Positions 51,895 to 62,752 of a stretch of 64,000 bases of DNA are shown here, one piece after another. This DNA is from Prorocentrum cordatum. Taxonomy: Eukaryota > Sar > Dinophyceae > Prorocentrales > Prorocentraceae. The position numbers were made by a program, and so were the translations under genes. The notes beneath the pieces are model-generated. The model was not told the origin of the DNA and ran no database searches. It saw nothing but the letters and a program-made list of their open reading frames with translations. Location: assembly GCA_963575745.1 (NCBI GenBank), contig CAUYUJ010014349.1, positions 973,285-1,037,284 on the forward strand. Direction: 5' to 3'. Positions within the stretch are counted from its first letter, which is position 1, and each line of letters starts with the position of its first letter.

Positions 51895-52680
51895 TTAAGG
51901 AGGCCGACGGAGGCCGGGTCACCCGCGCGCGCGCGTGGGGAGTTCTGCATTGTCTACAATATAAAAATCGACATGTTATTCCCGAAACTAAATCTGATTT
52001 TTTCTGGAGCCCTTTAAGGAGGTCGACGGAGGCCGGGTCACCGGCGTTCGCGCGCGCTGGAGAATTCTGCATTGTCCATCATATAGAAGTCGACATGTTA
52101 TTCCCGAAACTAAATCTGAATTTTTCTGGAGCTTTTTCAGGAGGCCGACGGAGGCTGGGTCACCAGCGCTCGTGCGCGCGGGATAGTTCTGCATTGTCCA
52201 GAATATACAAGTCGACATGTAAGTGCCGCGTTTGAACATGTTTTTTTGTTTTGTTCTGTTCTGGAGCCCTTTGAGGAGGCCGACGGAGGCCGGGTCACCC
52301 GCGCGCGCGCGTGGGGAGTTCAGCATTGTCTACAATATACAAGTCGACATGTTATTCCCGAAACTAAATCTGATTTTTTCTGGAGCCCCTGCAGGAGGCC
52401 GACGGAGGCCGGGTCACCGGCGTTCGCGCGCGCTGGAGAGTTCTCCATTGTCCAGAATATAAAAGTCAACATGTTATTCCCGAAACTAAATCGGAATTTT
52501 TCTGGAGCCCTTTAAGGAGGCCGACGGGGGCCGGGTCACCGGCGCTCGCGCGCGCGGGATAATTCTGCATCTTCCAGAATTTCGAGGTCGACATATAAGT
52601 GCCGCAACTGAAAATGATTTTTTCTGGAGCCTTTTGAGGGGGCCGACGGAGGCCGGGTCACGGCCGTTCTTCGGCCAATG
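51895..52680 (+). repeat. ~122-bp satellite arranged as a 376-bp higher-order repeat (two copies)
   Basis: AGGCCGACGGAGGCCGGGTC starts at 51901, 52020, 52142, 52277, 52396 and 52518, with a partial at about 52640. Monomers are 119, 122 and 135, then 119, 122 and 122 bases. Monomer types A (TGGGGAGTTC..GCATTGTCTACA), B (GCGTTCGCGCGCGCTGGAGA) and C (GCGCTCGxGCGCGCGGGATA) recur in the order ABC-ABC, each exactly 376 bases after its partner. A and B share CATGTTATTCCCGAAACTAA; C diverges there. Confidence 0.93.
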
Positions 52681-52954
52681 CTCCTCCCGCTTGCGCGGCG
52701 GTTAAGTTCGCGCTTCTCCAGGCCGCGCGCTGCTTTCGTATAATCAGTACGTTTCTCAAGTCCCGCACGTTAAGCTCCAAGCCCAACATGCGCGCGGATA
52801 TTGTGGGGAAGCCGTCTGGCGCTCCAGAAAGCAACATCGCTTGCGGATCCGCGCGTTTGAGACGATGAAACCTTGCACTACGGCAAAGGGGAGCGGTGGC
52901 GGAAGCTCCAGCGGCATGGGGGCCCTTTCGCGGCGCGGAAGTGCGCGTCGGCAT
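52658..52954 (-). other. Coding-like open frame, 98 codons
   Basis: An ATG-initiated minus-strand frame directly beside the satellite. The C-terminal half has ordinary composition (GLELNVRDLRNVLIIRKQRA). No domain recognised and no family assigned. It partly overlaps the last satellite monomer, which argues against it being an intact gene. Confidence 0.15.
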
Positions 52955-53070
52955 TCGACAATTCCCCTTGCGGCACCCGTGGGGCGCGGAGCCCTCTCGG
53001 GTGCGTTTCCGGGCTGGCTGCTGGGCAATATACCGCGATCCGTTTTCTTTGTTTCCATTTTCAGATGATA

Positions 53071-53094
53071 TTGTATATATATATATATATATAA

Positions 53095-53129
<35 letters not shown>

Positions 53130-53130
53130 T
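53071..53130. repeat. (TA)n-(A)n-(GA)n compound microsatellite
   Basis: TATATATATATATATATA, then a 13-base A-run, then GAGAGAGAGA. Confidence 0.95.
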
Positions 53131-53204
53131 CTTTGCGCTGCCGTCAATTATGTTAGCCGCGCCCTGGTCTAGCTTGTACCCGTCGCGACTCAAAAGTTTG
53201 GCTC

Positions 53205-53237
53205 GCTACGTGCACGTGCGTGTGTGTGTGTGTGTGC

Positions 53238-53278
<41 letters not shown>

Positions 53279-53300
53279 CGTGTGCGCGTGCGTGTTTGCT
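53205..53300. repeat. (GT)n microsatellite
   Basis: GTGTGTGTGTGCGCGTGTG and continuation. Confidence 0.93.
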
Positions 53301-54220
53301 TCGATTTTGGCGCGCCCGCGCGCGCTTTGGTTACGCAGCGCCGTCTCCAAAGTTGGACGGAAACACATGTGATTGCGACGCTCTCGAGTGATGTCGCGAC
53401 AGGTGTGCGCATCGCCGTGCAGCGGACGGTTTTTTCCCGTCGCTCGTAGCGTTTGCGCTTGCGCGGTGGACGCGCTCGCACGTTGAAGCTTGCGTCCCCT
53501 CAAGGCGCGCGCTGCCCTAGAGAAGCGGCTGCTTTCTCGCTCGCGTACGCCGCGCGCCAAATCCAACATGTGCGCTGTTTGTTTCGGAAACCTTTTGGGC
53601 GTGGGTCCCCCGCTTTTGGATCGATGACACATTGCCCCATGGCAAAACATGCCTGGCAAAATTCAATGCCCCGTGGAATTCTGAATATTGCAAAGCAGCC
53701 GATGGCAAAACAGGCCGTGCAAAAATTTTGAAAATTTCAAGGCGTTTCGTCTGTCAAATTCGTTTTTTTGTGTTTTCATTCCGCGGGCCAAGAAGTTAAC
53801 AGCCATGGCCTGCTAATGGTCGCTGTAGGAGACCCCCTCACTAACATATGATACTTGGGGTGGATGTGGCCATCTTTGGGCCGCCTGGGGGCCCGAGGAT
53901 ATCCATAATCTCCTCTGGCCGACATGGGCTTGGGAGCCATGTGGAGCCCTCTACCCCTTTCCCTTCCTCCGCTGACCCCGATATTGGTGCTGCTTCGTAG
54001 CCGTCCCAGGCTGGCGACATGAACCCTGCCTGGCCTGGGCTAGCGCTGACCTGGATCAGATCCCGTCCCTACGAACACCGACGCCGTGATTATGTCAATA
54101 CCGGCGCTTTTCCCACCTTCGGCGTTTGGGAGGAGAGGGGCGTTTTTGGTCCCCGCGGCGGCACGGAAGAACGAGCAGCTGGTCCATGCTGGCCTCGCAG
54201 ATTAAGAATAAGAAGAAAAA
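53301..54220. other. Unique segment
   Basis: ATGGCAAAACATGCCTGGCA at about 53639 recurs as ATGGCAAAACAGGCCGTGCA at about 53702. No gene recognised. Confidence 0.35.
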
Positions 54221-54224
54221 TATA

Positions 54225-54306
54225 CAGTCAACCCGCATAGTAAGGATGGGCAACCTTCCCAAGGGTACCCTTGCCTCCTTGCCTCCTCGGCCCACCCTTG
54301 GCCACT
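54225..54306 (+). repeat. Dispersed repeat H, copy 2
   Basis: CAGTCAACCCGCATAGTAAG directly after TATA. The terminus form resembles Tc1/mariner or pogo ends, but no opposite end is found. Confidence 0.65.
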
Positions 54307-54361
54307 CTCTTTGGCCGCGCAGCAGGGAGTGTCCGAGCGCTCCGGTGGCGCTCAGCTAAAC

Positions 54362-54515
54362 GGAAGAGGTACCCATACCGCTGCCCTTCCCCCGTTTCCC
54401 CCCTTGCTGTCGGCCTCCTGGGAGGCCTCCGTCGCCATCGCTGGAGCCGCGTCGAGATCCTGGGCAGAACGCACCCCAGGAGAGGTCTGGGGAGTAGCGG
54501 TAATTCTCGGTACAG
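54362..54515. mobile_element. Element family F, copy 5, with TIR
   Basis: Left CCATACCGCTGCCCTTCC; right GGGGAGTAGCGGTAATTC; interior CGGCCTCCTGGGAGGCCTCC and GGCAGAACGCACCCCAGGAG. Confidence 0.65.
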
Positions 54516-54520
54516 TGGAG

Positions 54521-54700
54521 GTCCATGCCAGGACACCCTGCTCGCCTCCAGGGTGCCCTGGGTTTCTTGGGCTTCGATGGCTTTGCGATGGGAGACGCGA
54601 CGCTCCCACACCAATCATCAGTGGACGACCTGGGGTCTCAGGGCTGGGTTTCTTGTGGAAGGCTTCCTGTGGACGGGCCTCCACTGTACCTTCTGGTTTC
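54521..54700 (+). repeat. Dispersed repeat J, copy 2
   Basis: Starts 5 bases after family F copy 5. Matches 4706-4885. Confidence 0.7.
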
Positions 54701-55090
54701 CCCAGGCGCTGGCACCGGTGCTGGGGGGGGGAAGGGGCGTCGGTTGACGAGGCGCACGGGGGGCGATGGTCGGCAGCTCTGCCTGGTCGTTCTGGCCCAG
54801 CAGCGGTGTCGCCGCCGCAGCAGCAGTCGCTGACAACTGCAGGAAGTCGACAACTATCGGGTTGGGAGGATGGGGTTGGGAGAAATGAGGATATCCTTGC
54901 CCGCAGGCGCCCGAAGATATCTTTCCTTGCATCCGGAGATATGAGGTACCCTTTATCCTGCCACACCCTTTCTCCCAACACGATAACTGTTCTCCTCACA
55001 GCTGCGGAAGGCATGCGCTGTCCGCCATTTCGCCCCCGCGGATGCCGCCCTGCCGCCCCCACCCCCTCACCTCTCCTGGCTCGCCCATGC
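54701..55090. other. GC-rich spacer
   Basis: AGGATATCCTTGCCCGCAGG and AAGATATCTTTCCTTGCATC near 54890-54930; otherwise nothing recognised. Confidence 0.35.
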
Positions 55091-55289
55091 CGAAAATCAA
55101 AATACGCCATAAGCATAAACTCTCGGCGCTCCGTGCGGGCTCCTCGGCTCGGCGCTGGGCACCCCTGGCGGCGCCTCCGGCGCCGCGCCTGGTGCGCTCC
55201 TCGCGCCAGGGAGGGGGGTCCAGCGCCGAATCAAGAAATCCGCGCGGAGCGCCGAAAGTTCATGTCTGTGCCGATATTTGCTCCTCTAC
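55091..55289. mobile_element. Foldback element family E, copy 3 (~199 bp)
   Basis: Arms TCTCGGCGCTCCGTGCGGGC and GCGCGGAGCGCCGAAAGTTC. Loop CTGGCGGCGCCTCCGGCGCC. Ends CGCCATAAGCATAAA and GTTCATGTCTGTGCC. Confidence 0.75.
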
Positions 55290-55987
55290 CACGGGCGGCA
55301 GGCGAAAGGCGGGGTCGCTCCCGAGCCGCCTTGACGAGAGAAGTCCCAGGAGCCGTCCAGGACACCGCCTCGCCCAGCGTGCCGAACTTGAAGCGGCCTC
55401 CGTGACAGGGGATGCCCCAGACGGCCGACAGCAGCTTGTGAGGATGTCATACGGCTGGTACATTTCAAACGCACAGTCAGTGCGTCAGAGCAAGGACCAG
55501 TGCGGTTTCGTGAGGGGCTCTGTTTTCCTCCGGTCCTGCTTGAGGTTTATCCGTGGGCGCTCCTCACAAATCTTGGCGCAACTAGGGCCAGCAAAGAGAG
55601 GGGCTTCGTTCTCTGTCGAAAATTCTTCTGGTACGAATTCGAGTGTACATGCCTAGATCCGCCCACTAGAATTGGGCCCCCAGACTTCTCAAGCCATGGC
55701 CAAGTGTGCGCGATGGCCAAACTGCAGAAGACTTCCGAACGTCTCAGTCCTCCAACAGGGTGTCGCCATCCTGCCTCTTGGCTCAGACCTCCCTCCCCCA
55801 GGGACGCACGAAGGCAAAGAGGTTGGGATGGGGAGGTTGTGACAGCCGCTGCACGTGTCCAGCGTCGGCCCTGCCGCCGGGCGCACTCCTCGATGCATGA
55901 CCGCTTTGGGTGCTGGGGGGCGCCCAGAAAGTCAGCCGCAGGCAGCTGATTCGCCCCCACCCGCTGCAGCTGGCACTATAGCATTAA
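55290..55987. other. Unique segment; no gene recognised
   Basis: Plus frames of 149 and 204 codons without domains. Confidence 0.3.
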
Positions 55988-56147
55988 GTCGAGCATGTCC
56001 CTCCACCAGGGGACGATTCAAGAATAGTAAACAACAACAGTCTGGGGATGATTTCCCCATCATTCATCGACTAGGTTTGAGTGTGTTGTTTGTGACTCTT
56101 GTTTAGTTTTCCTTCCAGACTCCGCCTGCAGGAGGACATGCCCGACC
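55988..56147. mobile_element. TIR element family B, copy 3 (160 bp)
   Basis: Left GTCGAGCATGTCCCTCCACC; right in reverse GGTCGGGCATGTCCTCCTGC. Interior AACAGTCTGGGGATGATTTC resembles copy 1. Confidence 0.7.
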
Positions 56148-56374
56148 AAAGACTAGCGTGAAGGGCACCCCTGGCCTCGGAGAGGTACCCGCGTGCTCTG
56201 CGCGTGTGGGCTCGCCACTTCAGAGCGTGCTCCTCGTCTGGGCTATCTCCAGGGGGCCTCGGCCCCCGGGCCGTCGGCGCAGGGGCTCGCGCTCGTGCCC
56301 CCAGCGTTCTTGTGGCCGCGCCTCGACGGAAACGTCCCCCCTCCGACCACCCTCGTGATCGTTTTCTCACCACC

Positions 56375-56587
56375 CTCCTCCTCCTCCTCCTCCTCCTCCT
56401 CCTCCTCCTCCTCCTCCTCCTCCTGCTCCTGCTCCTCCTCTTCCTCCTCCGCCTCCTCCTCCTGCTCCTCCTCCGGCTCCTCCTCCTCCTCCTCCTCCTC
56501 CTCCTCCTCCTCCTGCTCCTCCTCCCCCTCCTCCTGATCCTCCTCCTCCTCCTCCTCCTCCTCCTCCTCCTCCTCCTCCTCCTCCTC

Positions 56588-56619
<32 letters not shown>

Positions 56620-56620
56620 T
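56375..56620. repeat. (CTC)n tract, ~245 bp
   Basis: CTCCTCCTC with CTGCTC and CTCCGC interruptions. Confidence 0.95.
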
Positions 56621-56625
56621 CCCCC

Positions 56626-56782
56626 ATGGAGTGGATCGGATCTTGGCCCTCTTCGGCGCCTGTTTCCAGGCAGGCGGGGCCTCCCCCATATAGGACGCCC
56701 TGCTGCAAACGGTCGCGTGAAGCAGCGGTTCGGAGCCAGATCCCCCTCCCTTCCGCCCAATGTCGAGACGCCAAATAAGAAG
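56626..56782 (+). repeat. Dispersed repeat G, copy 2
   Basis: ATGGAGTGGATCGGATC, CGGCGCCTGTTTCCAGGCAG, GAGCCAGATCCCCCTCCCTT, CCAATGTCGAGACGCCAAAT. Confidence 0.75.
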
Positions 56783-57479
56783 ACGTTAGCCACCCTCCTC
56801 CGCCAGACTCCGCAGTCGGCTCAGAATCGGTCCCTGGACCTCTCCCAGGGTCTCCCCTGCAGTTCTTACTCCCCCCAGAAAGTTGCGCTCGTGTTCTGCG
56901 ATGGTCCTACCGAAGTTGTTGTACAATGTTGACGCGATGTAGCTTCTCCAAACCGACAAACGTCGGTTTGATAGTTGTCACACGGGGCAATTGCGCCGCA
57001 GTCTGTCGATTCGCAGCCCGTGTTTATCGAGGGCTTCTGATCAAAAAGTAATCGAAAACGCGAAGCAGCTGTTTGTCACTGACACGGGTCAGACAATCAA
57101 GCAGGATTGTATACAATACACGCACGATGGCCATCCCAGAGGACGATGTTCTCAGAATGCTTACTTGCGACCCTGGCCCGTCTGAGCTGCGCAGATGGCA
57201 TTTTTGACCGCAAGCGTGGGCTGCCAAAACAGCAGGGGGCGCCTCTGGATACATAAGCATCTCAACGATCGGTGGATGCAGACCCCCCCCTTCGTCCCCT
57301 CTTCCCCTCCCCGTCCCCGCTCCTGTCGGCGATATTAGTATCAAGATGTCTCTTCAGAACATGTCGCACACATTAAAGCAGCGTCGGGCACCCATGTGTC
57401 GTGTAAGCGCCTGGCTTCTGTCTGATCGATCGCTGACGATGACGGGGCCTGGGCTGACGATGGTACAATGCCTTTCCTG
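56783..57479. other. Unique segment
   Basis: Perfect small hairpin CAAACCGAC-AAAC-GTCGGTTTG at about 56949-56970. No gene recognised. Confidence 0.4.
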
Positions 57480-57600
57480 CACTCCCGACGCTGTGACGTT
57501 TGTGTCGACGTGCACCCCCAGAGCTCTCGACACTTTCCCTGGGGCCGGGTTCTCATCCTGAGCCGGCTTTGGTCGGGGCTCAAGAGACGGGAATGAAAGC
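57480..57600 (+). repeat. Foldback C, solo arm
   Basis: CCCCCAGAGCTCTCGACACT, CTGGGGCCGGGTTCTCATCC, TGAGCCGGCTTTGGTCGGGG. Confidence 0.5.
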
Positions 57601-57621
57601 CAACGGAGGTCAGTCAGAGCG

Positions 57622-57735
57622 CCGGATCTTGCAGGATCCTGCAGAGGCAGGGGTGCATTGACCCGGGCTTGCCTGCAGGATCTTGCAGGATCCTGCAAGG
57701 CCCGACTGACCCGGGTTCGGATTGACCCGGGCCAG
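57622..57735. repeat. GGATCTTGCAGGATCCTGCA pair with TGACCCGGG triplet
   Basis: The perfect 20-base repeat is at 57624-57643 and 57678-57697 and contains TGCAGGATCCTGCA, a 14-bp palindrome. TGACCCGGG occurs three times (about 57659, 57707, 57723). Confidence 0.8.
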
Positions 57736-58024
57736 TAGATCCCCGACGTTTTCTGACGGCCTCGGGGCCAACGATGGGCCCCGCTGGGCCGGAACATGGC
57801 GACGATACTCTGCCTTGATGCTGAAGGCCTGGGCTTCCTCCGAGAGGCAGCCGATCTGGGCGTGCCGCCGTCGACGCCGCCTGCCAGCCAGTGGCTCGCA
57901 GGGGGGCCTCTCGGACGGCCACCGCCGCGGGGCGCCCATGCGGGGCGCACCCGGCCCGCCCCAGGGCTCGCTGCGGGAGCGGCTGTGCGAGATCGAGCAG
58001 GGCGATCAGGGGCAGCGAAAGGGG

Positions 58025-58215
58025 GGATGGGCATCGACCCCCATCGCCCATTGATCGCCCGATGGGGGGGGGATGCATCGACGCCAATCGCCCACGGATC
58101 GCCGATAGGGGCCCCATAGGCACAACCCGCCCAGGAACGTGCGGTTTCGCTATCAGGGGGCCCATCGCTGATCTATCGGCGACGTATCGCCGATTTCAGG
58201 TCGATGCGTCCCCCC
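58025..58215. repeat. Dispersed repeat I, copy 1
   Basis: GATCGCCGATAGGGGCCCCA, ACCCGCCCAGGAACGTGCGG, GGCGACGTATCGCCGATTTC. Related to 62850-63010. Confidence 0.62.
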
Positions 58216-58394
58216 CTCATGCCAGTCCCGCCCCCTTTCGTTGCCCCTCAGGCGAGGGCGTCTGCCACGTGGCCGAGGCCGCGCAGTGCCCGCGCGCGCG
58301 CGCCGATAGAAGGCTCGAGTTTGCGGGGGCTCGGCCCAGGCATGCTCGCGTGGTGACCAGAATCCCGACGGGAGGTCTTCGACCGTTTTCGGAC

Positions 58395-58525
58395 TCTGTG
58401 GGCCCTCAGCGGGCCCCAGAGGCCGTCAGCAAGACTGCCCGGGATGAAAAGCGGCCCTGGGGAAAGGGCCGGGCTTTCCTGCAGAGACCCCACACTGAAA
58501 ACATCGAGACGTCGGATGTCCCAGC
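58395..58525 (-). repeat. Foldback C, solo arm
   Basis: GGGCCCCAGAGGCCGTCAGC, CCCGGGATGAAAAGCGGCCC, ACGTCGGATGTCCCA. Confidence 0.5.
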
Positions 58526-59675
58526 ATGGACTTTGACGTCCCAGTATCCGTGCGGTGTTCGCAGCGAGTTGTCGCGCCAGATGTCAGACAGCCGGGGTCC
58601 GCTAATTATTCTGACGGCCCCATCAGACAAGCTCGAGTCCCCACTGCTCGAGTTTCAGGTTTCCTCGAGCGTCACCGAGCGCGCTGCAACACTCGCAGAG
58701 AGCCTACTCGCAAGTGTCACAAAAGATGTGTCTGCTTCGGAGTAAGACATCGCAGATCCCCCGCGGCGGATCGAGGCAGTTTGCGAGTAGTTAGTTATTC
58801 TGCGAGTAGTGGAACGCGCTTGTGTGGAGGAGGAGGAGGAGGAGGAGGAGGAGGAGGAGGAGGCCCCGCCACGTCGACGTCGCTCGACGCTGCCGTCAGG
58901 TTGGCCCGCCATCAGGTGGTCAGGCCTTCGGCGAGGTGGACCAGCTCAGGCAGGACCGCCCTGGGTACGCTCGAGGAGGAGGAGGAGGAGGAGAAGGAGG
59001 AGGAGGAGGAGGAGGAGGAGGAGGAGGGATCGGGCTGGGCAGGGCTCGTGGAGTTCGGGCGTCACTGGAGTCGCCGCGCCGAGCGGCTTCCGCTCTCGGG
59101 CACGGCCCCGCTGCCCCATCCCGAGGGGCGGCCCCGCGGCGCGGCGCGCACTCCCCCGACGTGCGCCCCCGCGGGGGCCGGCGGTTGGCGCAGAGCTGCG
59201 CCTCCCCAAGCGTTCCTTTCCGGGAGAGAGCGAGGGGGGGCGAAGGGCGAGGATCGGAGCCGGGTGTAGCCCCCGCCCTGCATAGTGGATTCGCGCAGTG
59301 CCCTTTTTCCGTTCCCGAGGGAGGTGATGCGACCGCAATGTGCGCTGCAGGCCTGCGCCCGCCAGGTCTCGTCCTGGGGCGTTTACACAACGGGCACTTT
59401 GCCAAAGCGCGACCGCTCACCCCCGAGAGGGCGAGGAGGGGGAGTCTCCATTGAGGAAGGAGTCCTGGATGAGAGAGGTCGTGGAGTTTTGCTCGCGGTC
59501 TTCGGGCTCATGGGAGCTGTCAGGAGGGGCAGCCGAGAAGCAGCTCGGGAGACACAGCTGGCCCCAGAGCAAGGCCGCAGGGTCCAGGACCCGTTTCCTC
59601 CAGAACCCTTTCCCCCTCTTGGCCCATAGCAAACGGGGAGGGGAAGGAGGACGAGGAACGTCGGATACGCTCACA
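58526..59675. repeat. GC-rich DNA with two (GGA)n tracts
   Basis: GGA tracts at 58827-58862 and 58972-59029. The rest is GC-rich and unique, with overlapping frames on both strands and no domain. Confidence 0.75.
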
Positions 59676-59677
59676 AC

Positions 59678-59955
59678 GATCCTTCGCCAGAGTGACCTTT
59701 GGCGCGAGCCCGCAGGGGTGCTCCCAGCACAGGCCTGCGCGCTTGGATTTGCCCCCCCCTCCGCCCCCCGCGGCCCCTTCCCTCGACCTGCCGCGCAGCG
59801 GCGGCCATCACCGCGGCCGCAGCGGCGGCCGCCGCCTGGGCCGCAGCGGCGCTTCCGGCGGCCGCCGTACCCGCGTTGCGGCGACACTTGCTTCGCGAAG
59901 GCGCAGGTCGAGGGTTGCAGCCGCGCGTCAAAGGCCACCCTTGCCAGGGGCCACT
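59678..59955. mobile_element. TIR element family D, copy 4 (~278 bp)
   Basis: Left CGATCCTTCGCCAGAGTGAC.CTTTGGCGCGAGCCC; right GCGCGTCAAAGGCCACCCTT.GCCAGGGGCCACTTCG. The interior carries CGCGGCCGCAGCGGCGGCCG. Confidence 0.6.
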
Positions 59956-61895
59956 TCGCGCGCGTGGCCAGGTAGTCGTTGCTCATGGCGCGGCCCAGCA
60001 AGAGCAGCACGACATTCGCCAGCCTTCTCAGAAAACGGCGCCGCCTGGGGCCCAGGGGCAGAGCCTCCCTCCACCTCCGCGACCTCCACCGCCGCCCTCA
60101 CGGCTCTGGCCGTGCCCTCCGCGCCCAATGTTTTCGGAGGGGCTTCCACGGACATTTGAAATCATGTTCCCGCAGCTTCTTAGGATGTGATCCCCCTTGT
60201 GTTCTTGCCCCCGCATACATGCTACCCCTCTGTGTGAAAAAGGGGACCCGTCACGGAGCGAGGTGCTCTCCTGAGCATTTCTGGTGCAACGCATGTGGTG
60301 CAAAACTTTGGGTCTAGCTCCATTCATCGTTTTCTGTATGATGGACAAGTATGTTCGCTGCCTCGCCGTGGATGGCATAACGTCTTTGACGCTAGTTCGT
60401 CTCTGTTCGAATACCCCGTCCCCGTGTGTTCCTCCTGCTGTTTAGCCTTGAGATGGCAGGGGGATGTTTTGGTCCTTGCAGTGTTGTGTTCGTTCTGCGT
60501 CCGCCGTCGCCTGTTGTGGTGCTGCGGAGGACGTCTCGCGTCTCGCCAGTTTTGAACATGTCACCAATATGCCTTAAGATTCTGCGTGTTCATCTCGATG
60601 CGCGCGTGCGTTTGCCTTTTGTCTCATGGCTTGTTCTTTGCGACGCCAGCGTGATGCGCCGGAGGCTCGGTCATTCATAGTGCAGGTCGTTGTCTGTTCG
60701 CGTCCTGCTCGCCTTGTTGCTGGTCCTTCTCTCTCCTCTTCCCCCTCCTCTTCTCCCTCCTCTGGGAAAGTGCGCTTCTTGCACTTGCGACTAGGGGGAC
60801 GACCTCTCAGTGTGGGTGGTGCCTCGTAGTGGTGGCACCCTCGCTGTGCGCCCCTCGTGGCCCAGGTGCTGCGGCGCGGGGGCCGTCACGCTAGGGCTGG
60901 GGCCTGCCAGCCGTGCCCGTGACTTCTGCGTCCCTGACGGGATGCGGCGGCTGTGCCTGATCTTGTTGCCCTACTCTGGGAAGGGCTGCGAGTCCCAGTG
61001 CCGCGGTAGCGCTCACCCCCATCTTCCTCCGTCGTTCCGCCCTCGCCTGTTCCTCCTCTTTCCGGGCCCATGTTGTGCACACGCTGCCTTCACATCCCGG
61101 CCTCGCCTCGCTGTTTGGTTTTGGGCTCTGGGCCAGTGAGTACCGTCGCCTCCCAGGCCGCCGTGTCGCTTCACCAGGCGTAGCCCGAGGGAGCGGTGCC
61201 GCGCCTCTGGATGGGGGGGTGCGCATTGGCGAGCTTCCGCACGCAGCCAGCACATCCCTTTTACGAACGTTTGGTCATCTTGGCTAACAATGACTCGTGG
61301 CATCTCTGGGCACTGTGGTGAGAAGTAGTCTGGGAGTGATTTTTCAGTTGGGAGATCATACGGGTGGACAACCCGAACTGACCAGAATTGTATGGACACG
61401 GCCAGGAGTGATTCCCCTCTTGTGAAATAATAGGGGGGGAGATTATTTCCTGGATTGGCTACATACTCTCATTTTTGAACCGGGAAGAATCCCAGAAGGC
61501 TCTCCCGCCCAGCCAGGCCGAAAGCCGTCGTGCTAGGAGCCTACGCGGGAAAGGGAGGTCCCGCTTGAAGACGCTTTCGTCGCCAGTGCCCGAGATGAAT
61601 CAGTTTCGCAACGGGTAAGTACGAGCGAGAAACGCGGCACGGAACCCCGGCGAGCGACGCTGCCCCGCTTTCCCGGGGAGGGTGGCGGCTTCTGGGCGGC
61701 GTGCCTCCGCCAGCAGGGGTGGGAAGGGGCGTGTGACACCACCGCCGGTCCCTCGTCAGTTGCCGGCCCAGACCTGCCACCGCCAGGCAGCTCTGAGTCG
61801 CAGCGACACATTTGACATGCTGTTGAGTTGCGAAGTGCGAAAAAGTGAGCGTAGTTACGCATGGCGAATTTGGTATGGTGCATTGATTACCAACG
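59956..61895. other. Unique segment; no gene assigned
   Basis: About 1.9 kb without obvious repeats. A minus frame at 61013-61399 (128 codons, GTG start) has an ordinary N-terminal part (QFWSVRVVHPYDLPTEKSLP) but no domain I know. Small hairpin GAAATAAT-9 bases-ATTATTTC at 61422-61446. Confidence 0.25.
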
Positions 61896-61897
61896 CT

Positions 61898-62265
61898 GGC
61901 AGTTGTCCGCTCGGATGTTTCAGTAGAACTCGTTTTAGCACGGGCTCCATGGACGGGACTGCTTATTTGCATGGCTGCGTTTTTTAAGCCTGCTGTATGG
62001 CTTACGTTGCATCGTGTATTGCGTACCCCAGCTTCTGCTGCACGATTGCTGTGGAATCGCAGCTGCTCGCTTGGATGTTTCTAGCACGGGTTCCACGGAC
62101 GAGAGTCAAATGGCGTATTTGATGGTGTCGTATGTATAGCCTAGCTTGTATGGCACATTGCAGAATAATGCTTTTCGTGCACGGCTTGTCTATAATTTCA
62201 GTTGTTCGTTTGGATGCTTTAGCACGGGCTCCATTGGCGGTATTGCTTACGTGATGAGGTCATGT
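61898..62265. repeat. Degenerate tandem repeat, three units of ~140-160 bp
   Basis: CAGTTGTCCGCTCGGATGTT (about 61899), CAGCTGCTCGCTTGGATGTT (about 62059) and CAGTTGTTCGTTTGGATGCT (about 62198), each followed by TAGCACGGG(C/T)TCCA and a TTGCTTAxxTG-like end. Confidence 0.78.
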
Positions 62266-62339
62266 TCGCATTATTGTTCTGCCCGCGCATTGAATCCCAA
62301 ATGAACAACCGCAGTCAAGGAATTTAAGTTGAGCCGTCT

Positions 62340-62625
62340 TACACAGAGGCCAGGAAATAATCAATTCTATTGCATGGGTTATACTACACAGAAGCCAAAT
62401 ACAATGATCCACGCAGCACAAGCCATGCAATGCAAGTCATGCACAAAATATTATACAAAATAATCCACAACCAGAAACAATCCGCACAATAGTAGCCATG
62501 CAACATTGGCCATTCGACAGGCCTGCTAAAGAAGACATGCAACATCGGCCATACATTTTACATCATATTAAATAAGCCTACAATATTAGCCATACAAAAC
62601 AAACCGCACCAGTGCACAAATTCAG
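62340..62625. repeat. AT-rich segment with GCCATGCAACAT-type words
   Basis: GTAGCCATGCAACATTGGCC, AGACATGCAACATCGGCCAT and TTAGCCATACAAAAC. The most AT-rich stretch in the window. Confidence 0.6.
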
Positions 62626-62654
62626 TTTTTTTTTCGCCGGTCACTTACAGCGTA

Positions 62655-62752
62655 TCCCCCCGGGGATCTCGAACCATTCCTAGGGACCGGCGTTTTATCC
62701 TAAGTCGTTTCTGACGGTCTTGGGAAACGGCTCTTCCAGAGGCCGAAGACGC
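62655..62752 (+). repeat. Foldback C, solo arm
   Basis: CTCGAACCATTCCTAGGGAC, CGGCGTTTTATCCTAAGTCG, TTTCTGACGGTCTTGGG, CCAGAGGCCGAAG. Confidence 0.62.

Noticed and set aside
54225-54306. Complete Tc1/pogo element based on TATACAGTCAACCC
   Set aside because: Only one end is found; no inverted partner or TA at a plausible distance.
56071-56793. Arg-, Glu- or Gly-rich frames over the CTC tract
   Set aside because: All three frames and both strands are open through the trinucleotide repeat.
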